Shown piece by piece: positions 1 to 10,500 of a stretch of 64,000 nt of DNA. A program made the translations under genes and the position numbers. Numbering within the stretch: position 1 is the stretch's first letter; every line of letters starts with the position of its first letter. The stretch is from Effrenium voratum (Eukaryota > Sar > Dinophyceae > Suessiales > Symbiodiniaceae), in the NCBI GenBank assembly GCA_963377175.1, contig CAUJNA010002168.1, positions 250,001 through 314,000 on the forward strand, written 5' to 3'. A model generated the notes under the pieces. That model did not search any database and was not told the origin of the DNA. It was given only the letters and a program-made list of their open reading frames with translations.

Positions 1-1948
1 CTTCAGCGCCGGGCTTCTTGGGGTGGGCCTGGCACCCGAAAGTATATGTATACTGTATTAATATATATATATATATATACATATTGACTGTGGCTCATCT
101 CCGGCCACGAGTTTTCACACGGGTTCCCCCCCCTGCGATTTTTCTTCGTCCTGCCGGGCCGACCCCTCCTGTTGGACCCCTCCTCGGAGACCCGCCAGGG
201 CTGCGGGCCACCTTCTTTGCCGTGGACGAGCTGGTGAAGCTCTTCACGCTCCTGCCGCTGCCTCGGACGGACGTCCGTCGCACGGCTCGCCTTGGGGACG
301 GAGGGGACGGACGGACGGATTTGGGCTCGGGCGGTGGCGTTTGGTTGGACCCCCGGGGGGGCCCCAGTTGGGCCCAAAACAAAAGGGGGTCCAGATGTGC
401 TGCAAAAGAATCCAGCCCCTACTGAACCAACAAAAATTGGGGGGGGGGGGGAGGGTCCCCTCGAGAATAGACAGACCCAAATCTGGGTTTGGACAATTTT
501 GGGTCTGGACTTTGTGGATAAGTCAGAGTAGGAAGCGAGAAGTAGGCTGCCACGGCTAGACGCACGTGTAGTATTGCGGAACTCTGACAACGTCTCAGGG
601 TTTGGACATTTCCGGCGGTATCAAACACGCATGCAGGCAGGGCAGGCAGGCACGCACGCAGGCAAGCACACACAAGCGGAATCTGCTTGGAGCTTGGAGC
701 ATTCTCTTTTCACATTTGGATATGCCTTTGAATGAGTGGAATACCCTCAAAATTTGTCCAGCACCCCAACAACTATCCAAAATCAGAAGTACTGTCCCAG
801 AAGCAGTTGTTGGGTGCTGGGGGGACATATGTTGTTCATGTTTTCTGGTATCGCTGACTAAAGAGTCAGGCGGTGTCGCCATGTTTGGATCCCGTTCTTG
901 GTGCGTCTTTTATGAAGGGACTCTATTGGCTGGCTGGAAGCCAACCAGGAAACCAATGGCCATGTGGGCTTCCCATCTTGAGACAGCCATTGCCGACACA
1001 CCAGCGGGACCCCCAAGTAGTGACGATGGAGTTCGGCTTTGGTGTCGCAGCGGGATTTTCCGCAACCATACCCCAGGCCCTACGCGGTGTCGGTGATCCT
1101 GATCTTCATCGGCACAAAGCTGGTACGCTTCCCAGTGCAAACAACGGACGCGGTTCCCAGCTATACCCTTTGACTGTTAGTTTTTCAGGCGATAGAGAGA
1201 ATTAGATAGCATATCCCACTCCCACTTGAAAAGTTGATCTTTTGGTAGCGGTTTTTGTTGCCGCAAATCGTTCCAGCCGTGCCTCGGCGCCAGCCAGGTG
1301 ACAAGAGGGGGATGCCCCAGTTTTGGTATCACAGGAACGGTGATTTGGTTTTCGGTTTTTGGGGAGCCGTCTGTTGGTTGGTGTTCACGGGAAACCAAGA
1401 GGAAAGCCGAAAGCCACTTTTTGGGGGGCGTCTTCAACTTTACGCCTTGGGCCCGAGGCTGCGTATAGAAAAATAGTGGGCCCGACGCTTTGTCGAACCA
1501 GGACACAGGAAGCTGCTTGAGAGGAGCCCCAAAAAACGCCCAAACAGGAAGCTTCTACAGGAGGTAACAACATGTCTTCCTCATGAGTCATTAATGGTGT
1601 GTCATCAAGAATAAGCCATAAAAATGCATTTCAAAGAAGCATCCGGAAAGTGGAATTGCGGGGGTTTGAAATGGAATTCCGTTTCAAGTTCCATTTGGGC
1701 GGGGAAGAGGCCCTCTCTCAAAGGGGCCGACTCGAATCATGACTAGGCTTTGGGTGGTTTGGCGCCCGCTGGTTTGGATTTGAGCCCCTTGTAGAGGGGG
1801 GGGTCAACGGGAAACTTCCACTCCAAACCACCGCTTCTATTTTTTTTCCTGAAAACATCTTCTTCATTTTCCCTGGTGTTCTCAAGGGCATCGATTCCGC
1901 TACTAGGCACATGTTCTCGTTTTTGTTTTTCCAAGCGAACAAGCAAAC
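1..1948. other. Mostly non-coding stretch with one weak exon candidate
   Basis: A TA microsatellite lies at 57-80, G- and C-rich low-complexity DNA at 340-460, and a small hairpin at 759-819. One weak coding candidate sits on the plus strand at about 199-290, after a CCGCCAG acceptor-like site; it reads through LRATFFAVDELVKLFTLL, a helical-looking peptide I do not recognise. Nothing else supports a gene. The overlapping open frames here are biased by composition. Confidence 0.3.
759..819. repeat. Short hairpin, CAGCACCCCAACAACT arms
   Basis: The left arm CAGCACCCCAACAACT is complementary to AGTTGTTGGGTGCTG at the right end, with about 30 nt between them. Related sequence (AAGCAGTTGTTGGG) recurs near 22,575, and a weaker relative near 27,305, so this is probably a small dispersed repeat. 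Confidence 0.5.
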
Positions 1949-2085
1949 GGAAGACCGCCAGGGTTCCACTTTTTGACTACCCCAAGATGGACTTAAACCC
2001 AGGGGTTCTCCTTTTGGGAGGAATGAACCACCCTTGGGTTTAAGTCTATCTTGGGGTAGTCAAAAAGTGGAACCCTGGGAAGACC
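1949..2085. mobile_element. hAT-like MITE with 8-bp target duplication
   Basis: Two arms of about 43 nt are almost perfect reverse complements. They start CAGGGTTCCACTTTTTG (from 1959) and end CAAAAAGTGGAACCCTG (to 2077). The 8-mer GGAAGACC occurs directly outside both ends (1949-1956 and 2078-2085), with two extra bases at the left. CAGGG ends and 8-bp duplications are typical of hAT transposons. The element encodes nothing, so it would be non-autonomous. High arm identity suggests it is fairly young. Confidence 0.6.
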
Positions 2086-2929
2086 AGTTAGAGGGAAGCC
2101 TTCGCCAGGAGCTTTTCCTTACGGCAGCGCCTTGCAAGGTGCTCCGTGGCTGGATCCACATTCCAGCGGAGGCAATGAGCGGGGCAGCCGGGGCCAACGG
2201 GGCGAACGTCTGCGCCCAAACTCCGCAAAAGTTTTTTGGTGGTTCGACTGCCTGAGTTCACGAGGGTTTTGGTGAGGGCTGTATAAGCCTTTATACGTCA
2301 ACTGGTTTTGTAACCGCTTCTCATGTGTTGTGTTCGCTGGATTGGTCCATATTCGATTGTTGGGTTTGGGTTTGAGCTTGAATCGGCCATCTTGGCCACA
2401 TGTAATTATAGCCTTCCACCCTGCTGTACGAAGCTTGTATAGCACTCATAGAAGGTATATGCTGCCTTGCAAGCTGAATCAGGCTTTTTGCCAGGTGGTG
2501 TGCATGACCCTTGTGGGCGTCCTCTTGGTGAGCAGGGTGCCAAGACGATCACTCGACGCTTCGAGAGCAACCCTCGACAAGCGAACAGCGCACCCGCTAT
2601 GAGCAGAAGCCATCGGGGGGTCAGCTCGAGGGTCCTCATTTGTGCCCCTTTTTGGGGGGAGGGATGCAAAGATTCCTATTTCAGAGATCGGCACGAAATT
2701 CCAACTCAAAGGCAGTGAGCAACCTACATCCAACCACCAACCCCCGGAAAGCTGCGTTTTTTGTGGTGTGTGTGTGTGTGTGTCCAGCTTGTTCCCCTGC
2801 TAGCAATACTTAGGCCTTTGAGCAGGACGATCCCGTAATCAATCTAAAGTTTGACGGACTGCGCCAAAGAAACGCCCCGCCTTTTTGGAGACGTTCCACA
2901 CCCCAAGTTGACAGTCAACCGGTCCCCAA

Positions 2930-3405
2930 GAGCGCAGTAATGCCTTTCGTCACGCACATGGATAAGCGCATCGGCTCGACTGCACAGGATAAGCACATCC
3001 GATCGACTGCGAGCGTGCAGCGGTGCTTTTTGTCACGACCATGGGAAGCACATCCGCTCCCCTGCGTTCGCGCAGCAATGCTTATTGCCAGGCACATGAC
3101 AAGTACGTCCGCCCCACTGCGCGCAGCAATGCTTTTGGTGTCCAAGTAAGCGCATCCGCTCGCTTTCTGTCAGGAACATGGTAAGCGCATCTGCTCAACT
3201 GCGCGTGCGCAGCAATGCTTACTGTCAGGCACATGATAAGCACCTCCGCGCCACTGCCTGCGCGCAGCACTGCCTGTCGTTACGCACATGGTAGGCTCAC
3301 TCGCTCCACTGCGCATGATAAGCGCGTCCACTCGCATGTGCGCTGCAATGCTTTTCGTCACGCGCGTGATACGCGCATCCTCTCTCCTGCGAGTACCAGT
3401 GGCGG
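2930..3405. repeat. Degenerate minisatellite, period about 50-60 bp
   Basis: Seven or more diverged copies carry the phrases CAATGCTTTTCGTCACGCACATG, abbreviated here as CAATGCTT...CACATG, followed by AAGCGCATCCGCTC and ACTGCG. Successive CAATGCTT-type starts fall near 2939, 3019, 3077, 3128, 3213, 3270 and 3345. The irregular spacing indicates deletions inside some units. No reading frame is conserved, so it is not a coding repeat. Confidence 0.6.
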
Positions 3406-3744
3406 CGCACCAATCAGAAGCACCTCGTGTTCGATTGCCTCGGCGACTTGTTGAGAAAGGCATAGCCAGTTTTGATATCTGCAAAGACTGGCTGGCAAAA
3501 GAAGCAGACGTCCGAAGCTTTGCCTGCCGGGGAAGGAGTTTGGCTATGGTGACTTCGCCTTAACGCCAACAAACCAAAAAAGAGAACACCGTCATGAGGG
3601 TTTGAGCGCACTCGTGTTGACGAGTTGAGGCATCAGTTTCCGTTTCGCTGAGTCGAAACACCGTATTTACCGGGAAAAATAACGGTTCAGACATGACTGC
3701 GAAACGAAAAAGGCAGGGGGCGGTCCTTTTGGCGCCGACACCAG

Positions 3745-4062
3745 GCCAAAAGCCCAACAGCCCAGCAGCTCAACACCTCAAGCAGCGACCACACAGTCAA
3801 GCACCCCAACAGCCCAACAACCCAACAGCCAGCCCAACAGCACAAGAGCCTGCAGCCCGGCAAAGGCAAAAGCCTAACGCAGCCCGGCAAAAGCAACAGC
3901 CAACAGCTCGACAGCCCAACAACCCAACAGAACAGCTTAACAACCCAACAGCATAGCAGCCCAACCTCCCGAACCCAGCAGTCAACAACCGAGCGGCCCA
4001 ACAACCCAAGAACAACCAACAGCCCCACAGCCCAACAGCGCAGCAAAGCAGCAGCCCAACAA
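3745..4062. repeat. CAGCCCAACA minisatellite
   Basis: About 320 bp is built from variants of AGCCCAACA and AACAGCCCAACAACCC, with occasional AAGCAGC interruptions. Long open frames across it on both strands are products of the repeat (Gln/Pro/Asn-rich on one strand, Leu/Gly/Cys-rich on the other) and are not considered genes. Confidence 0.75.
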
Positions 4063-4601
4063 AACCGTTTCTTCTTTGGAAGATTTTGTTGAGTCTTTCC
4101 AGGCTCAGGTCTCAGTCTCCTCGCGAAGAGTCAGCATCCAATGGTTGACAGTCTGCGTGAGAAATGTTGCAAAGTGTCAGCTTTTTATCTTTGAAGTTGA
4201 TTTTCTCAGTTGGAAGTTCGCAAGCAAGGTGAGGCAATGATGGGGTCGGAGAAGTTGTTGAACAATTTGTGTCTCCTGACACAAAAAATGATGATTTTAA
4301 AAATATGGACTTGAGTCTCGATGGATGGGTTGGAGGTGGGACAGGAGGAAGTGCTGTGAGTGTGTTCATGTAGCACCGACACCACGTGTTTGACCATGAA
4401 CCGGGGCGGTCGGGTGTGCTCAAAAAGTATGTTGGGCTCTTTGGTTCCCGGGAAAGGTTTCTTAGAACCATCGTGCACGGTTCTGATCGGAGGGTGTCTG
4501 AAGACGATCTTCTGAAGAACTCGCCTTTCCGCCGTTTTTTTCTTTTTTTCATTCACATGCGCGCCTTCCGCTTCCTCCCGGCGTCTTGATTCGGCCAAGG
4601 T

Positions 4602-4670
4602 ATGGCCGCGTCGATGGTGTACGACCGCTTGTATCCCAAGGCGGGGAAAGCGGGGCGATCGAAAGCGGCC
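4602..4670 (+). CDS. Weak exon candidate (unassigned)
   Basis: An ATG at 4602 opens a frame reading MAASMVYDRLYPKAG in locally GC-richer DNA, after CGGCCAAGGT. The peptide looks protein-like but matches no family I recognise. No clear donor can be chosen and no neighbouring exon is visible. The minus strand also has a long open frame here, so the strand is uncertain. Treat it as a lead only. Confidence 0.2.
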
Positions 4671-5869
4671 CTCTCGCGATGGGCAGCTTCCAGTCTGAGA
4701 ACGGATCCGTCCGGGGTGGGAAGCCAAAGGTGTCCCAAAACGAAAAGCCTCGGCAGCTGTTGGGGACCACAGCTTCGGGAAGTACCCAGATTGGGTGTTG
4801 GACATAATTATTCAGATGAAGAGAGGGATGGGTGAAGAAAAAAGGCGGGAACCAAAAGTTAGATCTTTGGGTGACGAAATGTCCTGCAATGTCCGGCTGG
4901 GATACAACACCTTTGCCATGGAACGCACCAGAGAAATGGCCATGCCAGATGGGAGGTGCTAGGTGAATCTTTCTTTTCACTGGTCCCGGGCCCCTTGAGC
5001 CGTGTGGATGTGTGTTTTTCCCGGTACCCTCTTTGTCGTGTGTTCCCCTGTTTGACGCAGCCATGTGGTTTTCTCGAGCCCGGGCTTCACAAGGAGCTTG
5101 AGCTTGGCGCTCTTGGGATCAAGTTCATTTTGCGGAAGATGGAAGGCAGAGGGAAAATACGCCAGTGGCTTCCTCTTGTCGTCTTCTTATCCGTTTTTGG
5201 AACTCTCACATGTGGTCTTAGTTCCGCTTGCGCCGTCTGCGGAAAGGCCAATGATCAGGCAACTTCCGGAGGCTTTTGCAGGGAACCCCTGCATCTCTCA
5301 CATCATGGCAAAGAGTACCAGCCAACAACTGCCAGGGTACTCACAAGTCCCTTTGGAGGGATCAACCCAAGGTGGCTGGAAAGGCCGGTTGCCTGAAACA
5401 TGGCGCCATGTTTGGTAACTCTTCGTACGTACTGCTCGGGACCGCCCCTTTGCACAGGATGACGACGAGGACAACGCGGAAACCTGAGAAGCCGCGACGA
5501 GTTTCATGGGGTTCGCCGTGACGGGTCGCTATGGGCTCTCCATTCAAGGGTCCGGGTTTCTTCATTGGAGGAGTCACGAGCGTTGGGGACCTTGCCATTT
5601 CCCAAGGACAAAAATCATAGGGGGCCACTCAAAACAGATTCCCTGGCACCGTCCCGTGTTTGCGCTGTTGCCGCGGTTGCACTTCCCTGACTCTTCGTTT
5701 CGCTTTGCCACTTGCTGTGAGTGGCCAAATGCATCCCCTTTGAAGTGAGATAGTCGGGGACGGACATACTTTTGATGCTGAGCCTCAAGAAGTGGTTGTG
5801 GACATGACTCCACACCAATAGTATCCATTGGAAAACAAGATCACACCCACCTCGGTGCAGAAAGGACAT

Positions 5870-6053
5870 GAGTCACTTGCTCAAAACCCAGGTAGATGAA
5901 GGTTAGTGAGGGACAACCCCAACCATTAGCTGCGGACATCCGCCTTCAAAATTCTTGAAGCATGCTGGGAGACCTTTTTTCCCCCGTTTATTTTTGAGTA
6001 AACATGGTTCTGGGAATCGACCATTTTAATACCGGGCTTTGAGCAAGTGACTC
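5870..6053. mobile_element. MITE family 6, GAGTCACTTGCTC ends
   Basis: The left end GAGTCACTTGCTCAAAACCC is the reverse complement of the right end (GGGCTTTGAGCAAGTGACTC) with one difference. A related copy lies at 21,398-21,534 and shares the interior AGATGAAGGTT...GACAA and CATGGTTCTGGG..CGACCATTTTAAT. No target duplication was recognised. Confidence 0.6.
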
Positions 6054-6104
6054 CCCTGGCGCCCATTTCCGACAACGGCCGCTGGCGCAGCGCTACGTTT
6101 TCAG

Positions 6105-6154
6105 GTGAAGCCCTACGTGAGCCCCGTCTCGGCGGACCACCACAAGCGCTTCTT
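6105..6154 (+). CDS. Micro-exon candidate, VKPYVSPVSADHHKRFFEK
   Basis: After a TTTTCAG acceptor (AG at 6103-6104) the frame reads VKPYVSPVSADHHKRFFEK. It can end at GAAAAG before a GC donor at 6155-6156, or run on to a stop at about 6188 (…SARSNST). The 50-nt size and GC-donor option resemble the phosphoserine aminotransferase micro-exons at 58.6-62.5 kb. I do not recognise the protein. No companion exon was identified, and the frame could be chance. Confidence 0.35.
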
Positions 6155-6199
6155 TGAAAAGGCTTCTGCCGCTCGGTCCAATTCCACCTAGAGTCCATG

Positions 6200-9100
6200 A
6201 CCCCTAGAAAAAGGGTCAGAACCCCTTAATTTTAGGTAATGTCCTCATTTTTCAAGGGTCATGGAGACTCCAGGCAGCCACTGCAGGACCTAGTAGCTGT
6301 TCCAATGCCAGCGAACAATGCGTCCACGTCTTCGGCGGCCGAATCCCCGAAGGGGATGGTTTCATTAAGAGACGCAGCGCCTCTATGATTCAGTATGCTC
6401 TTTATCTTGCGGAGACGTTCTTGGTATCCAGAAAGAGGTATCGAGATTTTGATAAAAGGATCCTGAAGGTTTGTTAATCGCGTGGTTCAACCGCTTAACT
6501 GCAATCCAAAGAGCGGTTCCTGCAGGTTGGCTACAGAATTGAAAAAAACAACTGGGAGTTCGTGGCGTGGTTCGAGTTGAGCAGCATGCTGAACCAAACT
6601 TTTCGACCTGAGCCGTGCAGTCTTGGCCGTACTTTCCCCCTCCCCCCCCCCCTCGCGGCAAGCCAAGCAAGCAACGTGGTGGAGCAAAGCTGCTGGAGCG
6701 CCTCAAAAAGAGCGAAGCCGCAAATCGAAAAGTGACCCCAAGGGTCCCCAGGAACTCTCACGGGATCCATATCGCAAACCATCCCAACTCGGCTTATTGG
6801 ACCGCTGTGGGGAAAAGGGCAGCCTTTGTTGGTTGATCCAAAGGTCCTCTTGGGATGACCCTTCGGGAGACCACCCAAGAAACACTCACCCCTAAATACT
6901 GAACATGTTACCCATGGTCATTTTGGGCCCCAAAGCGGCGTAGTTCGGACAAGTAGGTGAAGACGAACTGGGATACAATCGTGTTCTTCAGGCCCACCGT
7001 ATTCCAAAAGGGCCGTGGGGTACTTAAGAACAAAACAAAGTGGCTTGATGGTAGCAAGTTTTTTCGGCCGCCCCCTTTCCAATCATGGAAGCTGACGGGG
7101 TTTTGGAAGCCACCCCCGCCCTCTTGGGCAGCTTTTGTCCGCGTTTACTTGCTGAGGCCGACGACACGGACGCCTGACAGACAAAAGGCAAAAGCAAAAT
7201 GGGACGGATGCAATCCCAGGGGGGAGGGTGAAAATAGGCACAATTTTCTCCCAATTCGGGTTTGCAAACCGGCTTTTGCTCGCAAGGGAACTGGGGCCAT
7301 TTGCTTCCATCGTAAGAAGATGACTTTTTCTTCTGTTGTTTCCCCCGGTTGGTGTTAAAGGGACGCTATCACTTGAGAACATACTTTTATATTTTTTCAC
7401 GTGGCTTAAGCAAATGGATGACTGCTTTCACCGTGTAAACTGCTTTGCGATTTATGCCTGGGGTCCCGGCGGTTCTAAAACTGATCGAGCAGTCGTGTTG
7501 AGGGGATACTGGCTGTGATGACCGATGACTAGATTGCTGTTTTTTGGTTGGTTGGTTGGTTTGGTTGGTTTTCTGTGTTTTGTTTGCTTACTTAGTTCTT
7601 TTTTCATTTTTCTTTTGTTCTTTCTTTCGTCGTTTCTTTGTTTCTTTGCTTCTTTGTTTCTTTCTTTCATGTTTGCGGCCTTGATTCATTTTGCTCACCA
7701 TGGACTAGCACAGATGGGGGGGTCGCTGTGGCGCCTGTGTTTCTGAAACGTAACGAAAGCACTGGAATTGTCCCGCTTAAGCTATGTCGGGGTGGGCTGA
7801 AGCAGCTCTGGCCAAATTGCCCATCTTTCTTGCCAAATGTCTTCGCAGTTTGCATCCGAAATGCTTCCTCCCAATTTCGGGTCCCGGGAAGACCGGGAAT
7901 TGAAGGATCGGAGGTTCAGCCGATCGCCTGCGGGCTTTCCGAGGGCCCGGCATTGGTTTGTTTCCGGGGTTGGCAAACAGAGATCGGAAGCCCAGGAAAA
8001 AAACTATCCTTACCAGTTCCTCGTTTCTGGTACGCGAATTGCCGATGCTGAGACTTCTGGGTGGCTTCTGGTAGCAGATGCCGATTTGTTGTTGCCCAAG
8101 AGAACCGTGACGTCCATCTTCCAGGTGGTGCCAATGGTCGTTGAATAGCCCAAAGACGTGTTGTTGGATTCGGATTAGGATGCTGTACCCCTTGTTGAGG
8201 TTGATTTAAAGAGAAATCACAAGGAACACCGAAGCCATTTTGGGCGTCCCCCTGTTTCGACACATTCTGACAGTAGGCAACCGACAGTTCTTACCGAACT
8301 TGGTAGCTCCGGGATCGATTCTGAGCTTGAACTGCCCAGCTCATCCGGTGATAGGATCGATGTGACTGGCACAATTCGGGCCGGTGATCCACGCTTTTGC
8401 TCGAGCCCTTAGTAATGAGCGGGGTCGATCAGACGGAATGACGAAACCACCCGGAGTTGATGTGAACCTCGAAGTGACCAAACTACTTGATAGAAGATTA
8501 TAGAAGATTGGTAGAAGCGCTCTTGTTTTCCAGAGGCCAAGTTTCCAGCTCTCACAGGGCCCCCGAAACAAACCCTGGTAGCCGGAAGGCCGATTCCTCC
8601 ACAAAGGCCAGAGCCGTCCTGGCCTTTGAAGCCAGTGGAGTCAAGACACCCGACGCTAGCACTCCTACTCCCCCCCCAAAGAAGAAGAGTATATATAGTT
8701 TGTAATATACGTATACAAAAACAAACACAAATCGTGATACCTGGTTGCTGTCAACTGGCGATGACTTTTCCTGGGGGCCGTGCAAAATCGGAAGGGCCGA
8801 TTTTGTTTCCCGGAGGTTCATCAAAGGGTCCAACAGATCACTCATGCCCAGTGGCCCTTGGGGGGGGGCGAAGCGCCCACGGCGGCCCTGCAACCCTGGC
8901 GCGCAGCCCGCGCAACATGCGCCGAGCTCTCGCCGCGCTCTTGCTGGGAGGACGGATTGGGGTGACGTGTTTGTGAGTGCCCCCCACCTTTTCAGGCTCA
9001 GGGATGGCAATTTTGGGTCAAGCCCACTTTGAGTCGGAAGCTCCTTTTTTGCGGACTGGGGGGGGGGGGCACTGGGGTGGCAAGTTGAGTCTCTTTCGGA

Positions 9101-9312
9101 CTTGGGGGGTAGCACCTTAGCACCTCTCCTCCTTTTTGCGGACTTGGGGGGGGGGGCGCTTGGGTGGCAATTTGGGCAGGAACTGCTCCGCCTTTCTTCT
9201 TTTTTGCCGCGGTGCGATCAAACCTGGAACATGGGCTGGCGATGCTCGAGGGACAGCTCTCCTTCGACTCTTCGTTGGCCCTGAACTTGGTGAATCCCAG
9301 CCTTTCGGTGCC
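6200..9312. other. Non-coding stretch
   Basis: No supported gene. It holds a family-3 element remnant at about 7,330-7,418, a T/G/TTC-rich tract at 7,540-7,680, and a GC-rich patch at 8,880-8,960 with a PPR-like but unconvincing phrase. A diverged direct duplication of the phrase TTTTTGCGGACT followed by a G-run lies at 9,047 and 9,132. Confidence 0.4.
7330..7418 (+). mobile_element. MITE family 3 remnant
   Basis: It contains the family phrases TTTCCCCCGGTTGGTGTTAAAGG and CTTAAGCAAATGGA in the usual order, quoted here as landmarks only. The left terminal repeat (TCCATNTGCTG) is not recognisable, so this is a truncated or diverged copy. Confidence 0.45.
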
Positions 9313-9397
9313 TTAGCCTTTTTCTGTTTAGTGGGTGTGAAAGTTTCCGTTGAACCCAGTAAAAGTCAACCCTTTAGCAGGGGATCTGAAGACAGCC
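9313..9397 (+). mobile_element. Family 4 repeat (GTGTTTAGTGG... / ...TTTTAGC)
   Basis: This copy has the family phrases AGCCTTTTTCTGTTTAGTGG, AAGTTTCCGTT and TTTAGCAGGGGATCTGA. Better copies lie at 31,031-31,120 and 54,781-54,871. Its short internal palindrome (ACTAAAAGTT...AACTTTTAG type) is degraded here. Confidence 0.4.
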
Positions 9398-9739
9398 ATG
9401 TGAAGTAACTAGAGTGAGGCCAAGCGCAGCCTGCCGGTCTCGGTATTGCCCACTTGAATCCTTTACTCAAAGCTTGGTACCCGAAGCCGTCATACTCGAG
9501 CTGTTGGCGTTCACTCATCAATAATTAAGTTGTGTGCGTGTGTGTGTGTGCAGTTTTTGTGGTCTCACGCGGGACTGATCGCGTGCATGTTCACATACCC
9601 TTTTTCCAGCAATGACAGTGAAGGCAAAATTGGGCGTGGGCGTTGGGAGACTGCCAGGGCTCCTGTGTTGCTGAACAATTTGAAGCAATGACCAACATTT
9701 TGGTGGAACACTGGCACGGGGTCCTCTATCTTTTGGCAA

Positions 9740-9869
9740 TGTTGACCCCGGATTAATAAACCCCTGTTTATCAAAATGGGGGTGTTCCCCTCCAAAAGTG
9801 ATGAATCCCCACTAAAGCCAGGGACACCCCCACATTAATAAGCAGGGGTTTATTCCTCCGGGGTCAGCA
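9740..9869. mobile_element. MITE family 7, GTTGACCCCGGA ends
   Basis: The left end TGTTGACCCCGGATTAATAA pairs with the right end (TTATTCCTCCGGGGTCAGCA) as an imperfect inverted repeat. The interior CCCCTG...CAGGGG also pairs, giving one long imperfect hairpin. A related element lies at 63,064-63,209. Confidence 0.55.
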
Positions 9870-10383
9870 TTTCTCTGACACCGCCAGGAGTTCACGGAGG
9901 GGCGCCAGGAGAGTTGGAGGGTTTCGGTTTGAGCTGTTCAATATGGCTCGTCAAAACCCGATGGGATTTCCAGTAGTGATAGATTCCCTCTAAAAACCAG
10001 CAGCGGGAAAAACAAATCATTTGGCTGTGGGTCAAAACCCAATGGGATCCATGTTGGGGTAGGTGCACCGCCCATTTTAGTCCAGTGGGGATCGAATCGG
10101 ATGTTCACTGGGGGTACGATTTGGATTTTGGCCCATGGCCATATGGGGGTTGATCGAAAATGTCCTTCAAGTACACGGGGTGACCATTTGGGACACCACC
10201 AAAAAAGTCGCATGGCCAAAAGTGAATTGTGTATAATGGAAAAAAACAACCACCAAAGAAAAAACATGGCCAAAAGTTAATTCTCCATGGTTATTTTGGG
10301 GCCGAAGTGAAGGTTGATCAACGCCCCATTTGTTCGGTGTGGATGAGGACTGTGGCCAAGGCTTTGGCACCCCGAGCTTGGCA

Positions 10384-10500
10384 AGGTCCCCAGTGCCCTT
10401 TTCTCACCCTTTTTTTTGGGGGAGGGTTCCCCTGCTAAAATTGACGTCCAGAAAAAAATAGGGTACCAACTTATTCTAACCTCAATTCTGGGGGACCTAG
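10384..10500 (+). mobile_element. MITE family 1, left-truncated copy
   Basis: The right end GGGGGACCTAG is intact. The left starts at AGGTCC, without the CT of the consensus CTAGGTCC. Interior landmarks are GGGGGAGGGTTCCCCT and GGGTACC..CTTATTCTAACCTC. No target duplication is visible. Confidence 0.65.

Noticed and set aside
4206..4805. 199-codon minus-strand frame
   Set aside because: Composition is irregular, no domain is evident, and the opposite strand has an equally plausible short exon candidate.
8860..8980. GC-rich patch with MRRALAALLLGG and, in another frame, LQPWRAARATCAEL, PPR-like
   Set aside because: The two frames compete, neither shows helix A or a 35-residue period, and no splice sites fit. 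Considered too weak to list as an exon.
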